From Flavobacterium cucumis (lineage in GTDB: Bacteria > Bacteroidota > Bacteroidia > Flavobacteriales > Flavobacteriaceae), in NCBI RefSeq assembly GCF_900148835.1, contig NZ_FRYK01000001.1:620001-684000 (forward strand): a stretch of DNA of 64,000 nucleotides. The letters are read 5' to 3'. Each line of letters starts with the position of its first letter. Position 1 is the first letter of the stretch. The translations under genes were made by a program, and so were the position numbers. The notes below the pieces were generated by a model, which saw only the letters and a list, made by a program, of their open reading frames with translations, did not search any database and had not been told where the DNA came from. Shown in pieces: positions 1 through 10,346 of this stretch.

Positions 1-70
1 GATGTTGTATTAAATTTAAACGCCGCAAAATTCGTAACTTTCCGGACGATTAATGTAGTCCAGTTTTAAA

Positions 71-1570
71 ATGAAAGATAGTCCGGTTAATTCTTTATTA
101 AAAGAACTTATTTACTTCGATAAAACGAGTACTACATCGGTGTATATTCAAATTTCACAACAAATTATCAATGCGATCCAAAGAAGTTATTTAAAAGAAG
201 GATCGGCATTACCAGGCACAAGAATTTTTAGTCAATTATTGCACATCCATAGAAATACGGCTGTTGCGGTCTATGAAGAATTGGCGGCTCAAGGTTGGGT
301 AGAAATCATTCCTAATAAAGGTACTTTTGTTTTATTACCAAAACCAAAAACAGCTAAAATAAAAGCGATAACAAATCAAGTTGAAGATGCATATCGTTAT
401 CCAAAAACAACAGGATTTCCATTTCAAACTTCTTTTCATTTAGTTGCAACCGATACTTTTTCAGAAGCAAAATACATATTAAATGATGGTCAACCCGATT
501 TAAGATTACATCCCATTCATGAATTTTCGAAATGGTATAGTGCCTCAATGAAACGAAAATCTTTGATTACGAAATGGAATTCAAGTTCCAAAACAAAATA
601 TGCTACATTCGAAAATCAACTGTGTAATTACCTAAATGCCTCAAGAGGATTTCATATTACGCCAAATAATTTGGTGAGTACACGAAGTACTGAATTGAGT
701 TTGTATGTAATTTCCCGGCTTTTGATTCGAAGAAAAGATGTGGTTTTAGTTGGAAATCTTAGTAATTACAATGCTAATATGATTTTTCAGGAAGTGGGAG
801 CCGACATTAAAACCATTCCAACAGATGCTAATGGATTAGACATTAATTATATTGAAAAACACTTTACAAAAGGCAAAATTCGATGTGTTTATGTATGTGC
901 TAATCGCGATTATCCTACAACAAATACTTTGTCTGCCGAACGAAGATTACAGCTTTTACAACTTGCCAAGAAATACCAATTTGCCATTATTGAAGATGAT
1001 TTTGACTATGATTTTCAATTAGAAGGTTCCGCAATGGTTCCAATGGCAAGTTCCGACGGAAACGGAATGGTAATTTATCTTGGAAAGCTTGGACAATCCT
1101 TATTTCCGAGCTTTCAAACTGGATTTGTTGTGGCTCCTGAAAATGTGATTTCGGAAGCAAAAAACTATCTTCAAATTCTAGACAAACAAGGTGACTTGAT
1201 TCAAGAACAATTGCTTTCTGAATTAATTTACGAAGGCGAAATCCATCGATTACTCAAAAAGAATACAGTTATTTACAAAAGAAGACGGGATTATACTTTT
1301 GATTGTTTTAAACGCTACTTTAATGATTCTATACAAATTAAAAAACCGTCAGGAGGTTTGGCAATTTGGATTGAATTTACTCCATCTATATCATTAGTTC
1401 AACTTGCCGAACAAGTTTCGAAATTAGATGTTTTTCTACCTAAAACCTTACTTTATCAGGATAAAAACACATGTGCTATTCGATTTGGGTTTGGACATTT
1501 GAATGAAGAAGAAATTGAAATTGTAATACGCAAATTAAAACTTGCATATAATATTATTACTAGTTCATAA
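71..1570 (+). CDS. MocR/PdxR-type GntR regulator with aminotransferase-like domain
   Basis: A 499-residue protein with a GntR-type winged-helix domain at about residues 16-85, a linker, and a fold-type I aminotransferase-like domain from about 150 to the end. This is the MocR architecture; such regulators usually control vitamin B6, GABA or amino-acid genes. The EDDFD motif at 308-312 matches the family EDDYD that contacts the PLP ring. The position of the PLP Schiff-base lysine (family pattern GTFSK-T/S-LFP) reads GKLGQSLFP here, putting Gln at 342, and the Arg of the following LRxGY stretch is also Gln. It may therefore not bind PLP covalently. Its target is probably outside the window, to the left. 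The fold is certain; the effector and target are unknown. Confidence 0.85.
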   Translation: MKDSPVNSLLKELIYFDKTSTTSVYIQISQQIINAIQRSYLKEGSALPGTRIFSQLLHIHRNTAVAVYEELAAQGWVEIIPNKGTFVLLPKPKTAKIKAITNQVEDAYRYPKTTGFPFQTSFHLVATDTFSEAKYILNDGQPDLRLHPIHEFSKWYSASMKRKSLITKWNSSSKTKYATFENQLCNYLNASRGFHITPNNLVSTRSTELSLYVISRLLIRRKDVVLVGNLSNYNANMIFQEVGADIKTIPTDANGLDINYIEKHFTKGKIRCVYVCANRDYPTTNTLSAERRLQLLQLAKKYQFAIIEDDFDYDFQLEGSAMVPMASSDGNGMVIYLGKLGQSLFPSFQTGFVVAPENVISEAKNYLQILDKQGDLIQEQLLSELIYEGEIHRLLKKNTVIYKRRRDYTFDCFKRYFNDSIQIKKPSGGLAIWIEFTPSISLVQLAEQVSKLDVFLPKTLLYQDKNTCAIRFGFGHLNEEEIEIVIRKLKLAYNIITSS

Positions 1571-1575
1571 AACAA

Positions 1576-1600
1576 AAAGTCCCGCAAATTGCAGGACTTT
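1576..1600. terminator. Bidirectional terminator between regulator and atpC
   Basis: A ten-base stem with one mismatch (AAAGTCCCGC paired with GCAGGACTTT) sits between the converging regulator and atpC genes. A-rich and T-rich flanks on the two sides suit both directions. Confidence 0.7.
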
Positions 1601-1620
1601 ATTTCTATAAATCTAATGTC

Positions 1621-1902
1621 TTAGTCAGCTAAAACAATAATTTTATTTTCATTCATTTCGATGGTACCCGAATTAATAGGTAACCAATACGTTTGCTCAT
1701 TTACTTTACTGAATTTAGAAGCGAATTCTTTTTCAATTTTAATATTTTGAGCATTAATTTTCACATTCCCTTTTGCCAATAACGAAACAATAGGCGCGTG
1801 ATTATTTAGCATTTGAAACTCGCCGTTAATTCCAGGAACGGAAACCGAAGTAACTTCTCCTTTGAACAATGTAGCTTCTGGTGATACTATTTCTAAAATC
1901 AT
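1621..1902 (-). CDS. atpC: F1 ATP synthase subunit epsilon, short form
   Basis: A 93-residue epsilon subunit of the central stalk, which couples rotation of gamma to the c-ring. Only the N-terminal beta-sandwich domain is present, starting ILEIVSPEATLFKGEV. The C-terminal helical hairpin of the roughly 135-residue proteobacterial protein, which inhibits ATP hydrolysis, is absent; short forms like this are usual in Bacteroidota. It lies 85 bases after atpD and is presumably co-transcribed with it. The other F1Fo genes are about 51 kb away. Confidence 0.95.
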   Translation of the reverse strand: MILEIVSPEATLFKGEVTSVSVPGINGEFQMLNNHAPIVSLLAKGNVKINAQNIKIEKEFASKFSKVNEQTYWLPINSGTIEMNENKIIVLAD

Positions 1903-1987
1903 ATTTCTTAGTGATTAGTGATTAGTGATTAGTAATTAGTGAAAAGCTTAGTAACTGAATACTAAAAACTGAACACTGAAAACTAAA
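1903..1987. repeat. Spacer repeats between atpD and atpC
   Basis: The atpD-atpC spacer holds three to four tandem copies of a seven-base unit (GTGATTA or GTAATTA) followed by ACTGAATACT and ACTGAACACT words. The decamer ACTGAACACT at 1968-1977 recurs, mostly inverted, at 35703-35776, and the GTAATTA words recur in the atpA-atpG spacer. No ORF is present. Confidence 0.75.
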
Positions 1988-3502
<1,515 letters not shown>

Positions 3503-3559
3503 TTATGTATTTATTTAATAGCTAATTAATGTTGAAAAAATGATGTATTTTTCCGAGTG

Positions 3560-3591
3560 CAAAGATAGTTTTTTCTAAAACAATTTTGCAA
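3560..3591 (-). promoter_or_regulatory. Promoter of atpD-atpC
   Basis: Reading leftwards, TATCTTTG (3567-3560) matches the Bacteroidota -7 consensus TAnnTTTG, with TTG at 3591-3589, 21 bases upstream. It lies between the glmS terminator and atpD and leaves a leader of about 55 bases. Confidence 0.75.
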
Positions 3592-3614
3592 TTTATTTTT
3601 TGAATTTTTTGCAA

Positions 3615-3644
3615 TAAAAAAGCGAAATTTTACAATTTCGCTTT
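3615..3644 (-). terminator. Terminator of the glmS transcript
   Basis: A short hairpin (AGCGAAATT paired with AATTTCGCT) starts just after the glmS stop and is followed on the minus strand by a run of six T. It separates glmS from the atpD promoter. Confidence 0.85.
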
Positions 3645-3651
3645 TAAAATG

Positions 3652-5499
3652 TTATTCTACAGTAACCGATTTTGCTAAATTCCTAGGCTGATCTACATTA
3701 CAACCTCTTAAAACTGCAATATAATAAGACAACAACTGCAATGGGATTGTCGTCAGCAAAGGTGTAAATGGTTCGTTTGTTTCAGGGATTTCAATCACGT
3801 GATCTGCTAAAGCTTTTACCTGCGTATCTCCTTTAGTTACTACAGCTATAATCTTCCCACTTCTCGATTTTATCTCTTGAATATTGCTCACCACTTTATC
3901 GTAATGTCCTTTATTAGGAGCTATTACAATTACAGGCATATGTTCGTCTATCAATGCAATTGGCCCATGCTTCATTTCTGCTGCCGGATAACCCTCTGCG
4001 TGTATATATGAAATCTCTTTTAATTTTAAAGCCCCCTCTAAGGCAACAGGAAAATTGTAACCTCTACCTAAATACAGACAATTGGTTGCATCTTTATAAA
4101 TTTCGGCAATCTGTTTCGCTACATCATTTGTCAATAAAGCTTCTTGAACTTTTTCTGGCATTAATTCTAATTCCAAAAGATAACGTTGGTAATCAGAATT
4201 ATTCATTGTCCCTTTTGCTTTAGCTAAACGTAATGCTAACAAAGTAAGGATTGTGATCTGAGTAGTAAACGCTTTTGTAGAGGCTACTCCAATTTCTGGA
4301 CCTGCATGTGTGTAAGCTCCGGCATGAGTCTCACGTGAAATTGATGAACCCACCACATTACAAACTCCAAAAACAAATGCTCCGTTTTCTTTGGCTAACT
4401 TAATTGCTGCTAAAGTATCCGCAGTTTCACCTGACTGTGAAATAGCAATAACTACATCATCTTTATTAATAATTGGATTTCTATAGCGGAATTCTGACGC
4501 ATATTCAACCTCAACTGGGATTCTTGAAAATTCTTCGATAATATATTCTGCAACTAACCCTGCATGCCATGAAGTCCCACAAGCAACGATTAGAATTCGT
4601 TTTGCGTTTAAGAATTTTTCCAAATTATCTTCAACACCTGACATTTGAATAATTCCTTTGTTCGCCAAAAGTCTTCCTCGGTAAGTATCTTTGATTACAC
4701 TTGGCTGTTCATAGATTTCTTTCATCATGAAATGATCATACCCTCCCTTTTCAATTTGCTCCAAGTTTAACTGAAGTTCTTGAATGTAAGGATCTACCAA
4801 TGAATCATCTTTAATTTTTCTAACTTTTAATGGTTTGTGTAAACGCACAATTGCCATCTCTTCGTCCTCCAAATAAATAGCATTGGACGTATACTCTATA
4901 AAAGGAGTTGCATCAGAGGCAATAAAAAATTCATCCTCTCCAATACCAATTGCCAATGGACTTCCTAAACGAGCAACAATAATTTCGTCTGGTTTTTCAA
5001 CATCAATTACTGCAATCGCATAAGCACCAATTACTTGATTCAAGGCAATTTGCACTGCCTTACCAAGTTTGCAATTTTCTTTTTTCTTAACTTCTTCAAT
5101 TAAATTCACCAACACTTCAGTGTCAGTGTCTGATTTGAAAGTATATCCTCTTTTAATTAATTCTTGCTTTAAAGGTTCATAATTTTCAATAATACCATTA
5201 TGAATTATAACCAATTTACCAGAATTTGAAAAATGGGGATGCGAATTAACATCATTGGGAACTCCATGGGTTGCCCAACGTGTATGTCCCATTCCAACTT
5301 TACCAATAGTAGTTTTCTCACTTTCCGCTCTCGCTTCTAAATCAGAAACTTTCCCTTTGGTCTTAGATAATTTTAAAGTATTTCCATCATATAGCACAAT
5401 ACCTGCACTATCATAACCTCTATATTCTAGTCGATGTAATCCTTTTATAATAACAGGATATGCATCTCTATGTCCTATATAACCTACAATTCCACACAT
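3652..5499 (-). CDS. glmS: Glutamine-fructose-6-phosphate aminotransferase (isomerizing)
   Basis: This 615-residue enzyme makes glucosamine-6-phosphate from fructose-6-phosphate and glutamine, the first step towards UDP-GlcNAc for peptidoglycan and LPS. It begins MCGIVGYIG, with the N-terminal nucleophile Cys of the glutaminase domain (about 2-220). Two SIS domains follow (about 290-420 and 460-600), and the C terminus PRNLAKSVTVE is the family signature. It starts two bases after the DUF4270 gene ends, so the two are translated from one message. No upstream glmS ribozyme-like sequence is seen; the position is occupied by coding sequence. Confidence 0.98.
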   Translation of the reverse strand: MCGIVGYIGHRDAYPVIIKGLHRLEYRGYDSAGIVLYDGNTLKLSKTKGKVSDLEARAESEKTTIGKVGMGHTRWATHGVPNDVNSHPHFSNSGKLVIIHNGIIENYEPLKQELIKRGYTFKSDTDTEVLVNLIEEVKKKENCKLGKAVQIALNQVIGAYAIAVIDVEKPDEIIVARLGSPLAIGIGEDEFFIASDATPFIEYTSNAIYLEDEEMAIVRLHKPLKVRKIKDDSLVDPYIQELQLNLEQIEKGGYDHFMMKEIYEQPSVIKDTYRGRLLANKGIIQMSGVEDNLEKFLNAKRILIVACGTSWHAGLVAEYIIEEFSRIPVEVEYASEFRYRNPIINKDDVVIAISQSGETADTLAAIKLAKENGAFVFGVCNVVGSSISRETHAGAYTHAGPEIGVASTKAFTTQITILTLLALRLAKAKGTMNNSDYQRYLLELELMPEKVQEALLTNDVAKQIAEIYKDATNCLYLGRGYNFPVALEGALKLKEISYIHAEGYPAAEMKHGPIALIDEHMPVIVIAPNKGHYDKVVSNIQEIKSRSGKIIAVVTKGDTQVKALADHVIEIPETNEPFTPLLTTIPLQLLSYYIAVLRGCNVDQPRNLAKSVTVE

Positions 5500-5501
5500 A
5501 C

Positions 5502-7202
5502 TTAATTATTTGGTCTAGAGTAAAATATTTGCAATTTTAATTTCTTTGAATCAGTTCTGTTACTTCCATACAAAACTGTTCCTAATGGATTCATCACTGA
5601 TGCAACAGGAACAAACTTAACTTGTCCTGAACCCAATGGAATAGGTGTTCGCAATGCAGTATTTTGAGGAATTCCAATATTCTCCGTAACAGTTAAGCCT
5701 AACCTAACGTTTTTATTAATACTTTCATCATCACTATTAATAATTCTATTGATATATTCGGTTATTCTAACCTTATATGAAACTCCTTTTTTATTTTCTC
5801 CTTCACCTGTTAACTCTATTATACCTCCAAATATAAATTTATTAAATTTCGGGTTTACAAATGTTGTTGGATCAAAGGTGTAATCAACTATAGGTCTATT
5901 ATTTGTTGCGTCATACAAATATATTCTGCTAGGCTCCTTTGGCTTACCAACAACTGGTTGCATACCATTCTCAGTATCATCAATATGAAAAACCAAATTG
6001 GCTTCATTTATTATCCAATTGTTATCTCTTAGTTCCTCCAATTGATCAGGAATTCCATCAGAATCATTATCCGGACCAAACAAATCGATAAAAGCTACGG
6101 AACCTTGACCCCCTCTTAAAAACAAACGCTCAGCCCCAGTAGTAGTATTTGAATTATCAACAATAGCAGTTTGATACGCTGAATCATCAGAGTAATCAAA
6201 GAAATTAACTGTATTTCCTCTTAAATTAAGAACCAACTCTCTTTTAGCTGATGTAGTAACTGAAACACCATTAGATGTTGTTGTAACATCCGAATGATAC
6301 TGAACCGTAATTTTTCCTTGTGAAAAATCTAAAGCTGACATTACCCCTTCTTGACCACTGTTTTCTTCTACCTGAAAATAAAGCCCTCTAAAATACTCCT
6401 TGAAAGCAGTATTGTTAAATAATTTGCCCGAACCAGCATTCAAAATCTGTGTCTCAAAAAAATCTTTATCGAGATTAACCCACATCCCTGGTCGTTTTCT
6501 CTCCTTTACAACTCTATCCTCAATAGCTGTTACGATTTCACCACTGCTATTCAAAAAATTACCGCCATCATCTGTTTTGTAAATAATGATTTCACTTTTG
6601 TCAAATTTAAATTGAGTATTCTCTACTGTGTTAGCACTAGTATTAAGTTGCATTCCTAGATTACCCTCAACTAAACCTTTATCATCATTAAAATACCTCT
6701 GATTGTAAGATAAATTATCATTGGGGTCTGGATTTGGATTTAAATCTCTAAGTATATATCTACTTTCATAAATCTTAAGATTCAAAGTACTATTTGGATC
6801 ACCATAAATAGAGTCAAGCTCATAAGTGGTAACACCCGCAGTAGTCTCTGAAGTACTAAAATAAGGAATGTATAAATATACTGAGTCATTAGCTTTAATA
6901 TCAATATTCGTTCCTAATGTTGGATTTGGAGTTTCCAATTCCACTTGAGTTACAAAATGTGCAGCTGTTTTTCCAAAAACACTATTGCTATAAACTCCAA
7001 GAGAATTTATCGGTAAATTATTAGTTTGAACTGGCCCAGTAGGTTTTGTATAGGCTATAACCGAAGTTTCATCATATAATTCTAAATCAAAATTATTTTC
7101 TCCAACAACATCGGAACCCAAAGAATTAAAATCCTTATCACATGAAACTAATAAAACAAAGAAAGAGAACAAAGAGGATATTTTTAAAAAACTTTTTTTC
7201 AT
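5502..7202 (-). CDS. DUF4270 family lipoprotein
   Basis: A 566-residue predicted outer-membrane or periplasmic lipoprotein. It has a signal peptide with lipobox LVSC and lipid Cys near residue 21, followed by acidic residues. The body matches the DUF4270 family of Bacteroidota, with the opening D-x-N-S-L-G-S-D-V-V pattern and a beta-rich sequence. Its function is unknown. It lies between the glgA-like gene (15 bases) and glmS (2 bases), so it is part of a three-gene unit. The link to cell-wall amino-sugar supply is inference from position only. Confidence 0.85.
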   Translation of the reverse strand: MKKSFLKISSLFSFFVLLVSCDKDFNSLGSDVVGENNFDLELYDETSVIAYTKPTGPVQTNNLPINSLGVYSNSVFGKTAAHFVTQVELETPNPTLGTNIDIKANDSVYLYIPYFSTSETTAGVTTYELDSIYGDPNSTLNLKIYESRYILRDLNPNPDPNDNLSYNQRYFNDDKGLVEGNLGMQLNTSANTVENTQFKFDKSEIIIYKTDDGGNFLNSSGEIVTAIEDRVVKERKRPGMWVNLDKDFFETQILNAGSGKLFNNTAFKEYFRGLYFQVEENSGQEGVMSALDFSQGKITVQYHSDVTTTSNGVSVTTSAKRELVLNLRGNTVNFFDYSDDSAYQTAIVDNSNTTTGAERLFLRGGQGSVAFIDLFGPDNDSDGIPDQLEELRDNNWIINEANLVFHIDDTENGMQPVVGKPKEPSRIYLYDATNNRPIVDYTFDPTTFVNPKFNKFIFGGIIELTGEGENKKGVSYKVRITEYINRIINSDDESINKNVRLGLTVTENIGIPQNTALRTPIPLGSGQVKFVPVASVMNPLGTVLYGSNRTDSKKLKLQIFYSRPNN

Positions 7203-7217
7203 AATGATAAAATCATA

Positions 7218-8024
7218 TTATAATACGTGATTCTTGATAAACGAAGTATACAATTCTTTAATTGTATCTTTTGATGCGAAAGGTAAAAAAGGTTTGTTCG
7301 AACTTTCTATAAATTTTGTTAAAGTTGGGGTCAATGTCTCAGAACCAAAAACAACAGCATCAGAATGCGCTATAGAGACCTTCATTAGATTTTCATAAGT
7401 AGGATTCTCTAAGTCTAAAACCGAATTCTTATCTATGTTGTCAAACAAAACTTTATTTATAAATTCTTTATCTAAATTCCCCTGAAAACCCTGTGCATAA
7501 ACCGATGAAATAATTTTAGTCTCAGCAAAGATACCTTCATCTTTGTAATAATGTTTTAAATATACTGGTAACATTGCAGCCATCCAACCGTGAACATGAA
7601 TAACATCTGGAACCCAATTTAATTTTTTTACTGTTTCAACCACTCCTTTAGCGAAGAAAATGGCTCTCTCATCATTATCAGGATACAAAGCTCCTTCTTC
7701 ATCTGAAAATGTAGCCTTTCTTTTAAAATATTCATCATTATCAATAAAATAAACCTGAATTCTTTCCTTTGGAATTGAAGCTACCTTTATTATAAGAGGC
7801 ATATCCATGTCATTTACCACCAAATTCATTCCTGATAAACGTATAACTTCATGCAATTGGTGTCTTCTCTCGTTAATATTGCCATACCTAGGCATAAAAA
7901 TTCGTATTTGTCCACCTAAATCATTAATCATTTTTGGCATTTCATACGATTGTAACGACACCTCGTTTTCAGCTAAATAAGGCACCACTTCAGATGATAC
8001 ATACAATATCCTCTTGTCTTCCAT
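7218..8024 (-). CDS. Half-length glycogen/starch synthase-like protein (GT5 N-terminal domain only)
   Basis: The 268 residues correspond only to the N-terminal Rossmann half of GlgA (GT5), which is normally about 470 residues. Family landmarks are the start YVSSEVVPY, the MPRYG stretch, and DVIHVHGWMAAMLP matching the DVIHxHDWHT region. The ADP-glucose-binding KTGGL motif that should follow SSEVxPF is replaced by AENEVS, and the C-terminal nucleotide-binding domain is missing. The ORF is intact and heads a unit with DUF4270 and glmS, so it is not an obvious pseudogene. A scaffold, sensor or sugar-binding role is possible; glycogen synthesis by this protein alone is unlikely. Confidence 0.8.
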   Translation of the reverse strand: MEDKRILYVSSEVVPYLAENEVSLQSYEMPKMINDLGGQIRIFMPRYGNINERRHQLHEVIRLSGMNLVVNDMDMPLIIKVASIPKERIQVYFIDNDEYFKRKATFSDEEGALYPDNDERAIFFAKGVVETVKKLNWVPDVIHVHGWMAAMLPVYLKHYYKDEGIFAETKIISSVYAQGFQGNLDKEFINKVLFDNIDKNSVLDLENPTYENLMKVSIAHSDAVVFGSETLTPTLTKFIESSNKPFLPFASKDTIKELYTSFIKNHVL

Positions 8025-8061
8025 AATGTATTCTAGTTAATTATTGTTTTAAAAAACCTTG

Positions 8062-8069
8062 CAAAATTA
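8062..8069 (-). promoter_or_regulatory. -7 element for glgA-like/DUF4270/glmS unit
   Basis: The minus strand reads TAATTTTG, a TAnnTTTG match 38 bases before the glgA-like start codon. No clear TTG at the -33 position was found. Confidence 0.5.
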
Positions 8070-8100
8070 CAAAATTTTATGGATTTATCCACTAAAATAG

Positions 8101-8108
8101 TAAGTTTG
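8101..8108 (+). promoter_or_regulatory. -7 element for panC
   Basis: TAAGTTTG matches TAnnTTTG and lies 24 bases before the panC ATG, divergent from the glgA-like promoter. The -33 TTG is not obvious. Confidence 0.55.
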
Positions 8109-8131
8109 CACCTGAAATAACAAAGTAGAAA

Positions 8132-8980
8132 ATGCTCGTTTTTAACAAAAAGTCTGATTTAAGTGCTTTTTTAAGCCCATTAATCAATCAAAATAAATCC
8201 ATTGGATTTGTCCCTACCATGGGAGCTCTTCATCAAGGACACCTGTCATTATTAAAGAAATCGCTTTCAGAAAACGATGTAACTGTAATGAGTATTTTTG
8301 TGAACCCAACACAATTTAACAACGCTGATGATTTAAATCAATATCCTAGAACATTAGAACGCGACATACAAATCATGCAAGATTTGAGCAACAATATTAT
8401 TGTTTACGCTCCTGAAGTGACGGATATCTACGAAGGAAATACTGTTTCTGAAAATTTTGACTACGACGGATTAGAAAACCAAATGGAAGGAAAACATCGT
8501 CCAGGTCATTTCAATGGTGTAGGAACAATTGTAAAAAGACTATTTGAAATTATACAACCAAAAAGAGCTTATTTTGGAGAAAAAGATTTTCAACAATTAC
8601 AAATCGTAAAAAAATTAGTTTCTAAATATAAAATCCCAGTCGATGTCATTGGCTGCTCTATTCACAGAGAAGCAAATGGATTAGCTATGAGCTCAAGAAA
8701 CGAAAGACTTTCTCCAATGGCTAGAGAAAAAGCCGCTATTGTTTATCAAATATTAAATAATGCTAAAATCCTTTTTAAAACAAAAGCAATTGAAGACATA
8801 ATAATTTATGTTACAAACGAATTTAAAAAACATCCAGAATTTCAATTGGAATATTTTGAAATAGCAGATGAAAACACCCTTCTTCCAGTTTTAAAAAAAG
8901 AGGCTAACACAAAATATCGAGGTTTTATAGCAATTTTTGTTGAGAATATCCGATTAATTGATAATATTTCACTAAATTAA
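8132..8980 (+). CDS. panC: Pantothenate synthetase (pantoate-beta-alanine ligase)
   Basis: A 282-residue ligase joining pantoate and beta-alanine with ATP to give pantothenate, the precursor of coenzyme A. The [16 protein letters not shown] stretch contains the nucleotide-binding HxGH. The R-PGHF-GV motif and the SSRNERL loop are also present, as expected for the family. It is directly followed by panD (13-base gap), which supplies the beta-alanine, so two consecutive steps of the pathway sit in one transcript. Confidence 0.98.
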   Translation: MLVFNKKSDLSAFLSPLINQNKSIGFVPTMGALHQGHLSLLKKSLSENDVTVMSIFVNPTQFNNADDLNQYPRTLERDIQIMQDLSNNIIVYAPEVTDIYEGNTVSENFDYDGLENQMEGKHRPGHFNGVGTIVKRLFEIIQPKRAYFGEKDFQQLQIVKKLVSKYKIPVDVIGCSIHREANGLAMSSRNERLSPMAREKAAIVYQILNNAKILFKTKAIEDIIIYVTNEFKKHPEFQLEYFEIADENTLLPVLKKEANTKYRGFIAIFVENIRLIDNISLN

Positions 8981-8993
8981 TTACCTTTGCAAC

Positions 8994-9344
8994 ATGCAAA
9001 TTCAAGTAGTAAAATCAAAAATTCATAGAGTAACCGTAACGGGTGCCGATTTGAATTACATAGGAAGTATCACCATCGATGAAGCCCTTATGGAAGCTTC
9101 TAACATCATTGAAGGTGAAAAAGTACAAATCGTTAATATCAATAATGGAGAACGTCTGGAAACATATGCCATTAAAGGACCAAGAAATACTGGCGAAATC
9201 ACATTGAATGGACCGGCTGCTCGAAAAGTTCACCGTGGCGATATTGTAATCATTATTTCATACGGAATTATGGACTTTGAAGAAGCTAAAAAATTCAAAC
9301 CAACTTTAGTTTTTCCTAACGAAAAGGATAATTCATTAACCTAG
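8994..9344 (+). CDS. panD: Aspartate 1-decarboxylase proenzyme
   Basis: A 116-residue pyruvoyl enzyme that makes beta-alanine from aspartate. The self-cleavage site is Gly24-Ser25 within the YIGS tetrapeptide; Ser25 becomes the pyruvoyl group. The ING-E-x-ETY and GxRNTGEI-NGPAARK patterns are typical. It is paired with panC upstream and followed after one base by the membrane-protein gene. Confidence 0.98.
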   Translation: MQIQVVKSKIHRVTVTGADLNYIGSITIDEALMEASNIIEGEKVQIVNINNGERLETYAIKGPRNTGEITLNGPAARKVHRGDIVIIISYGIMDFEEAKKFKPTLVFPNEKDNSLT

Positions 9345-9345
9345 T

Positions 9346-10308
9346 TTGAAAGCTAGTATTCGAAAATTTTTAAGCCTTTCTATCCCTCTCATTATTGGGC
9401 TAGGTATTATTTATTATCAATACAATACACTTTCTGATGATGAATTAGAAAAAATAAAAATCAGCTTCATTAAAGCCGATTACTTTTATATCTATTTATC
9501 ACTATTTATTGCCCTTTTTGGTTTTTGGTCAAGAGCATACCGTTGGAAATTCGCGTTACAACATTTAGGATATCAAACCAAATTTCGAAACGACCTAATG
9601 ACCGTTTGCGTGTCTTATTTGGTTAATTTAACTATTCCAAGATCTGGTGAAATATCTAGGGCCGCATTATTAAAAAAGTACGAAAACGTACCTTTTGACA
9701 AAGGCTTTGGAACAATTGTCGCAGAACGAATAGTTGACATGATTATCGTTCTGCTCTTTATCGCCATTGGATTGATCTTACAATTTGATAAAATTTACCA
9801 ATTTTTAATTGATAAAGGGGTTCAATTTGAAGCCTTAATTGGGTCTGCAATTATAGGACTTATTCTCTTCATTATTCTTGTTTTGGTCTGGATTTACGCT
9901 GAATGGAATGTTATTTTAAAACTTAAACAAAAACTATCTGGCCTAATCGAAGGGATGCAAAGCATCTTAAAAATGAAGGATAAATGGAAGTATATTTTTC
10001 ATTCCTTCTTTATTTGGTTTTCCTACTTGATGATGTTTTACGTTACTATTTTCGCCCTGCCTGAAACCGCAACCATCAGTTTCGATATAGTCGTAATGGG
10101 CTTTATTTTCGGAACACTTGCTGTCGGTTTTACTAACGGAGGTTTAGGTGCTTTCCCATTAGCCATCGCCATGATTTACGCTCTTTATGGAATACCAAAC
10201 GATGTAGGAGTTGCCTTTGGCTGGCTAGTTTGGACATCACAAACCCTTTTAACCATTTTTTTAGGGCTAATATCTTATTTACTTTTACCTATTTTAAATA
10301 AAAAATAA
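9346..10308 (+). CDS. UPF0104/YbhN-like lysylphosphatidylglycerol synthase transmembrane protein
   Basis: A 320-residue polytopic inner-membrane protein with about eight hydrophobic segments. It has the features of the LPG synthase membrane domain/UPF0104 family: the WRWK-like segment (RAYRWKFALQ), the N-x-x-I-P-R-S-G-E stretch, and the later GGLGAFP motif. No cytoplasmic aminoacyl-transferase domain is present, so it is not a lysyl-PG synthase as such; related proteins act as lipid flippases. A TTG codon one base after the panD stop fits the frame, and translation is probably coupled to panD. Confidence 0.85.
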   Translation: MKASIRKFLSLSIPLIIGLGIIYYQYNTLSDDELEKIKISFIKADYFYIYLSLFIALFGFWSRAYRWKFALQHLGYQTKFRNDLMTVCVSYLVNLTIPRSGEISRAALLKKYENVPFDKGFGTIVAERIVDMIIVLLFIAIGLILQFDKIYQFLIDKGVQFEALIGSAIIGLILFIILVLVWIYAEWNVILKLKQKLSGLIEGMQSILKMKDKWKYIFHSFFIWFSYLMMFYVTIFALPETATISFDIVVMGFIFGTLAVGFTNGGLGAFPLAIAMIYALYGIPNDVGVAFGWLVWTSQTLLTIFLGLISYLLLPILNKK

Positions 10309-10346
10309 ATTAGTAAATTGCTTGCGCTAACCAAATCTCACTAAAG

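Noticed and set aside
1-70. Promoter and operator of the MocR-type regulator
   Set aside because: TAACTTTC at 36-43 misses the TAnnTTTG consensus at its last base, and the upstream context is cut by the window edge, so no call is supported.
3954-4223. ORF of 89 codons on the plus strand
   Set aside because: It lies entirely within glmS on the other strand, has no signal or known domain, and there is no promoter for it.
7218-8024. Half-length glycogen synthase as a pseudogene
   Set aside because: The frame is clean, the stop is 15 bases before the next gene, and the operon is intact. No trace of the missing C-terminal half lies downstream.
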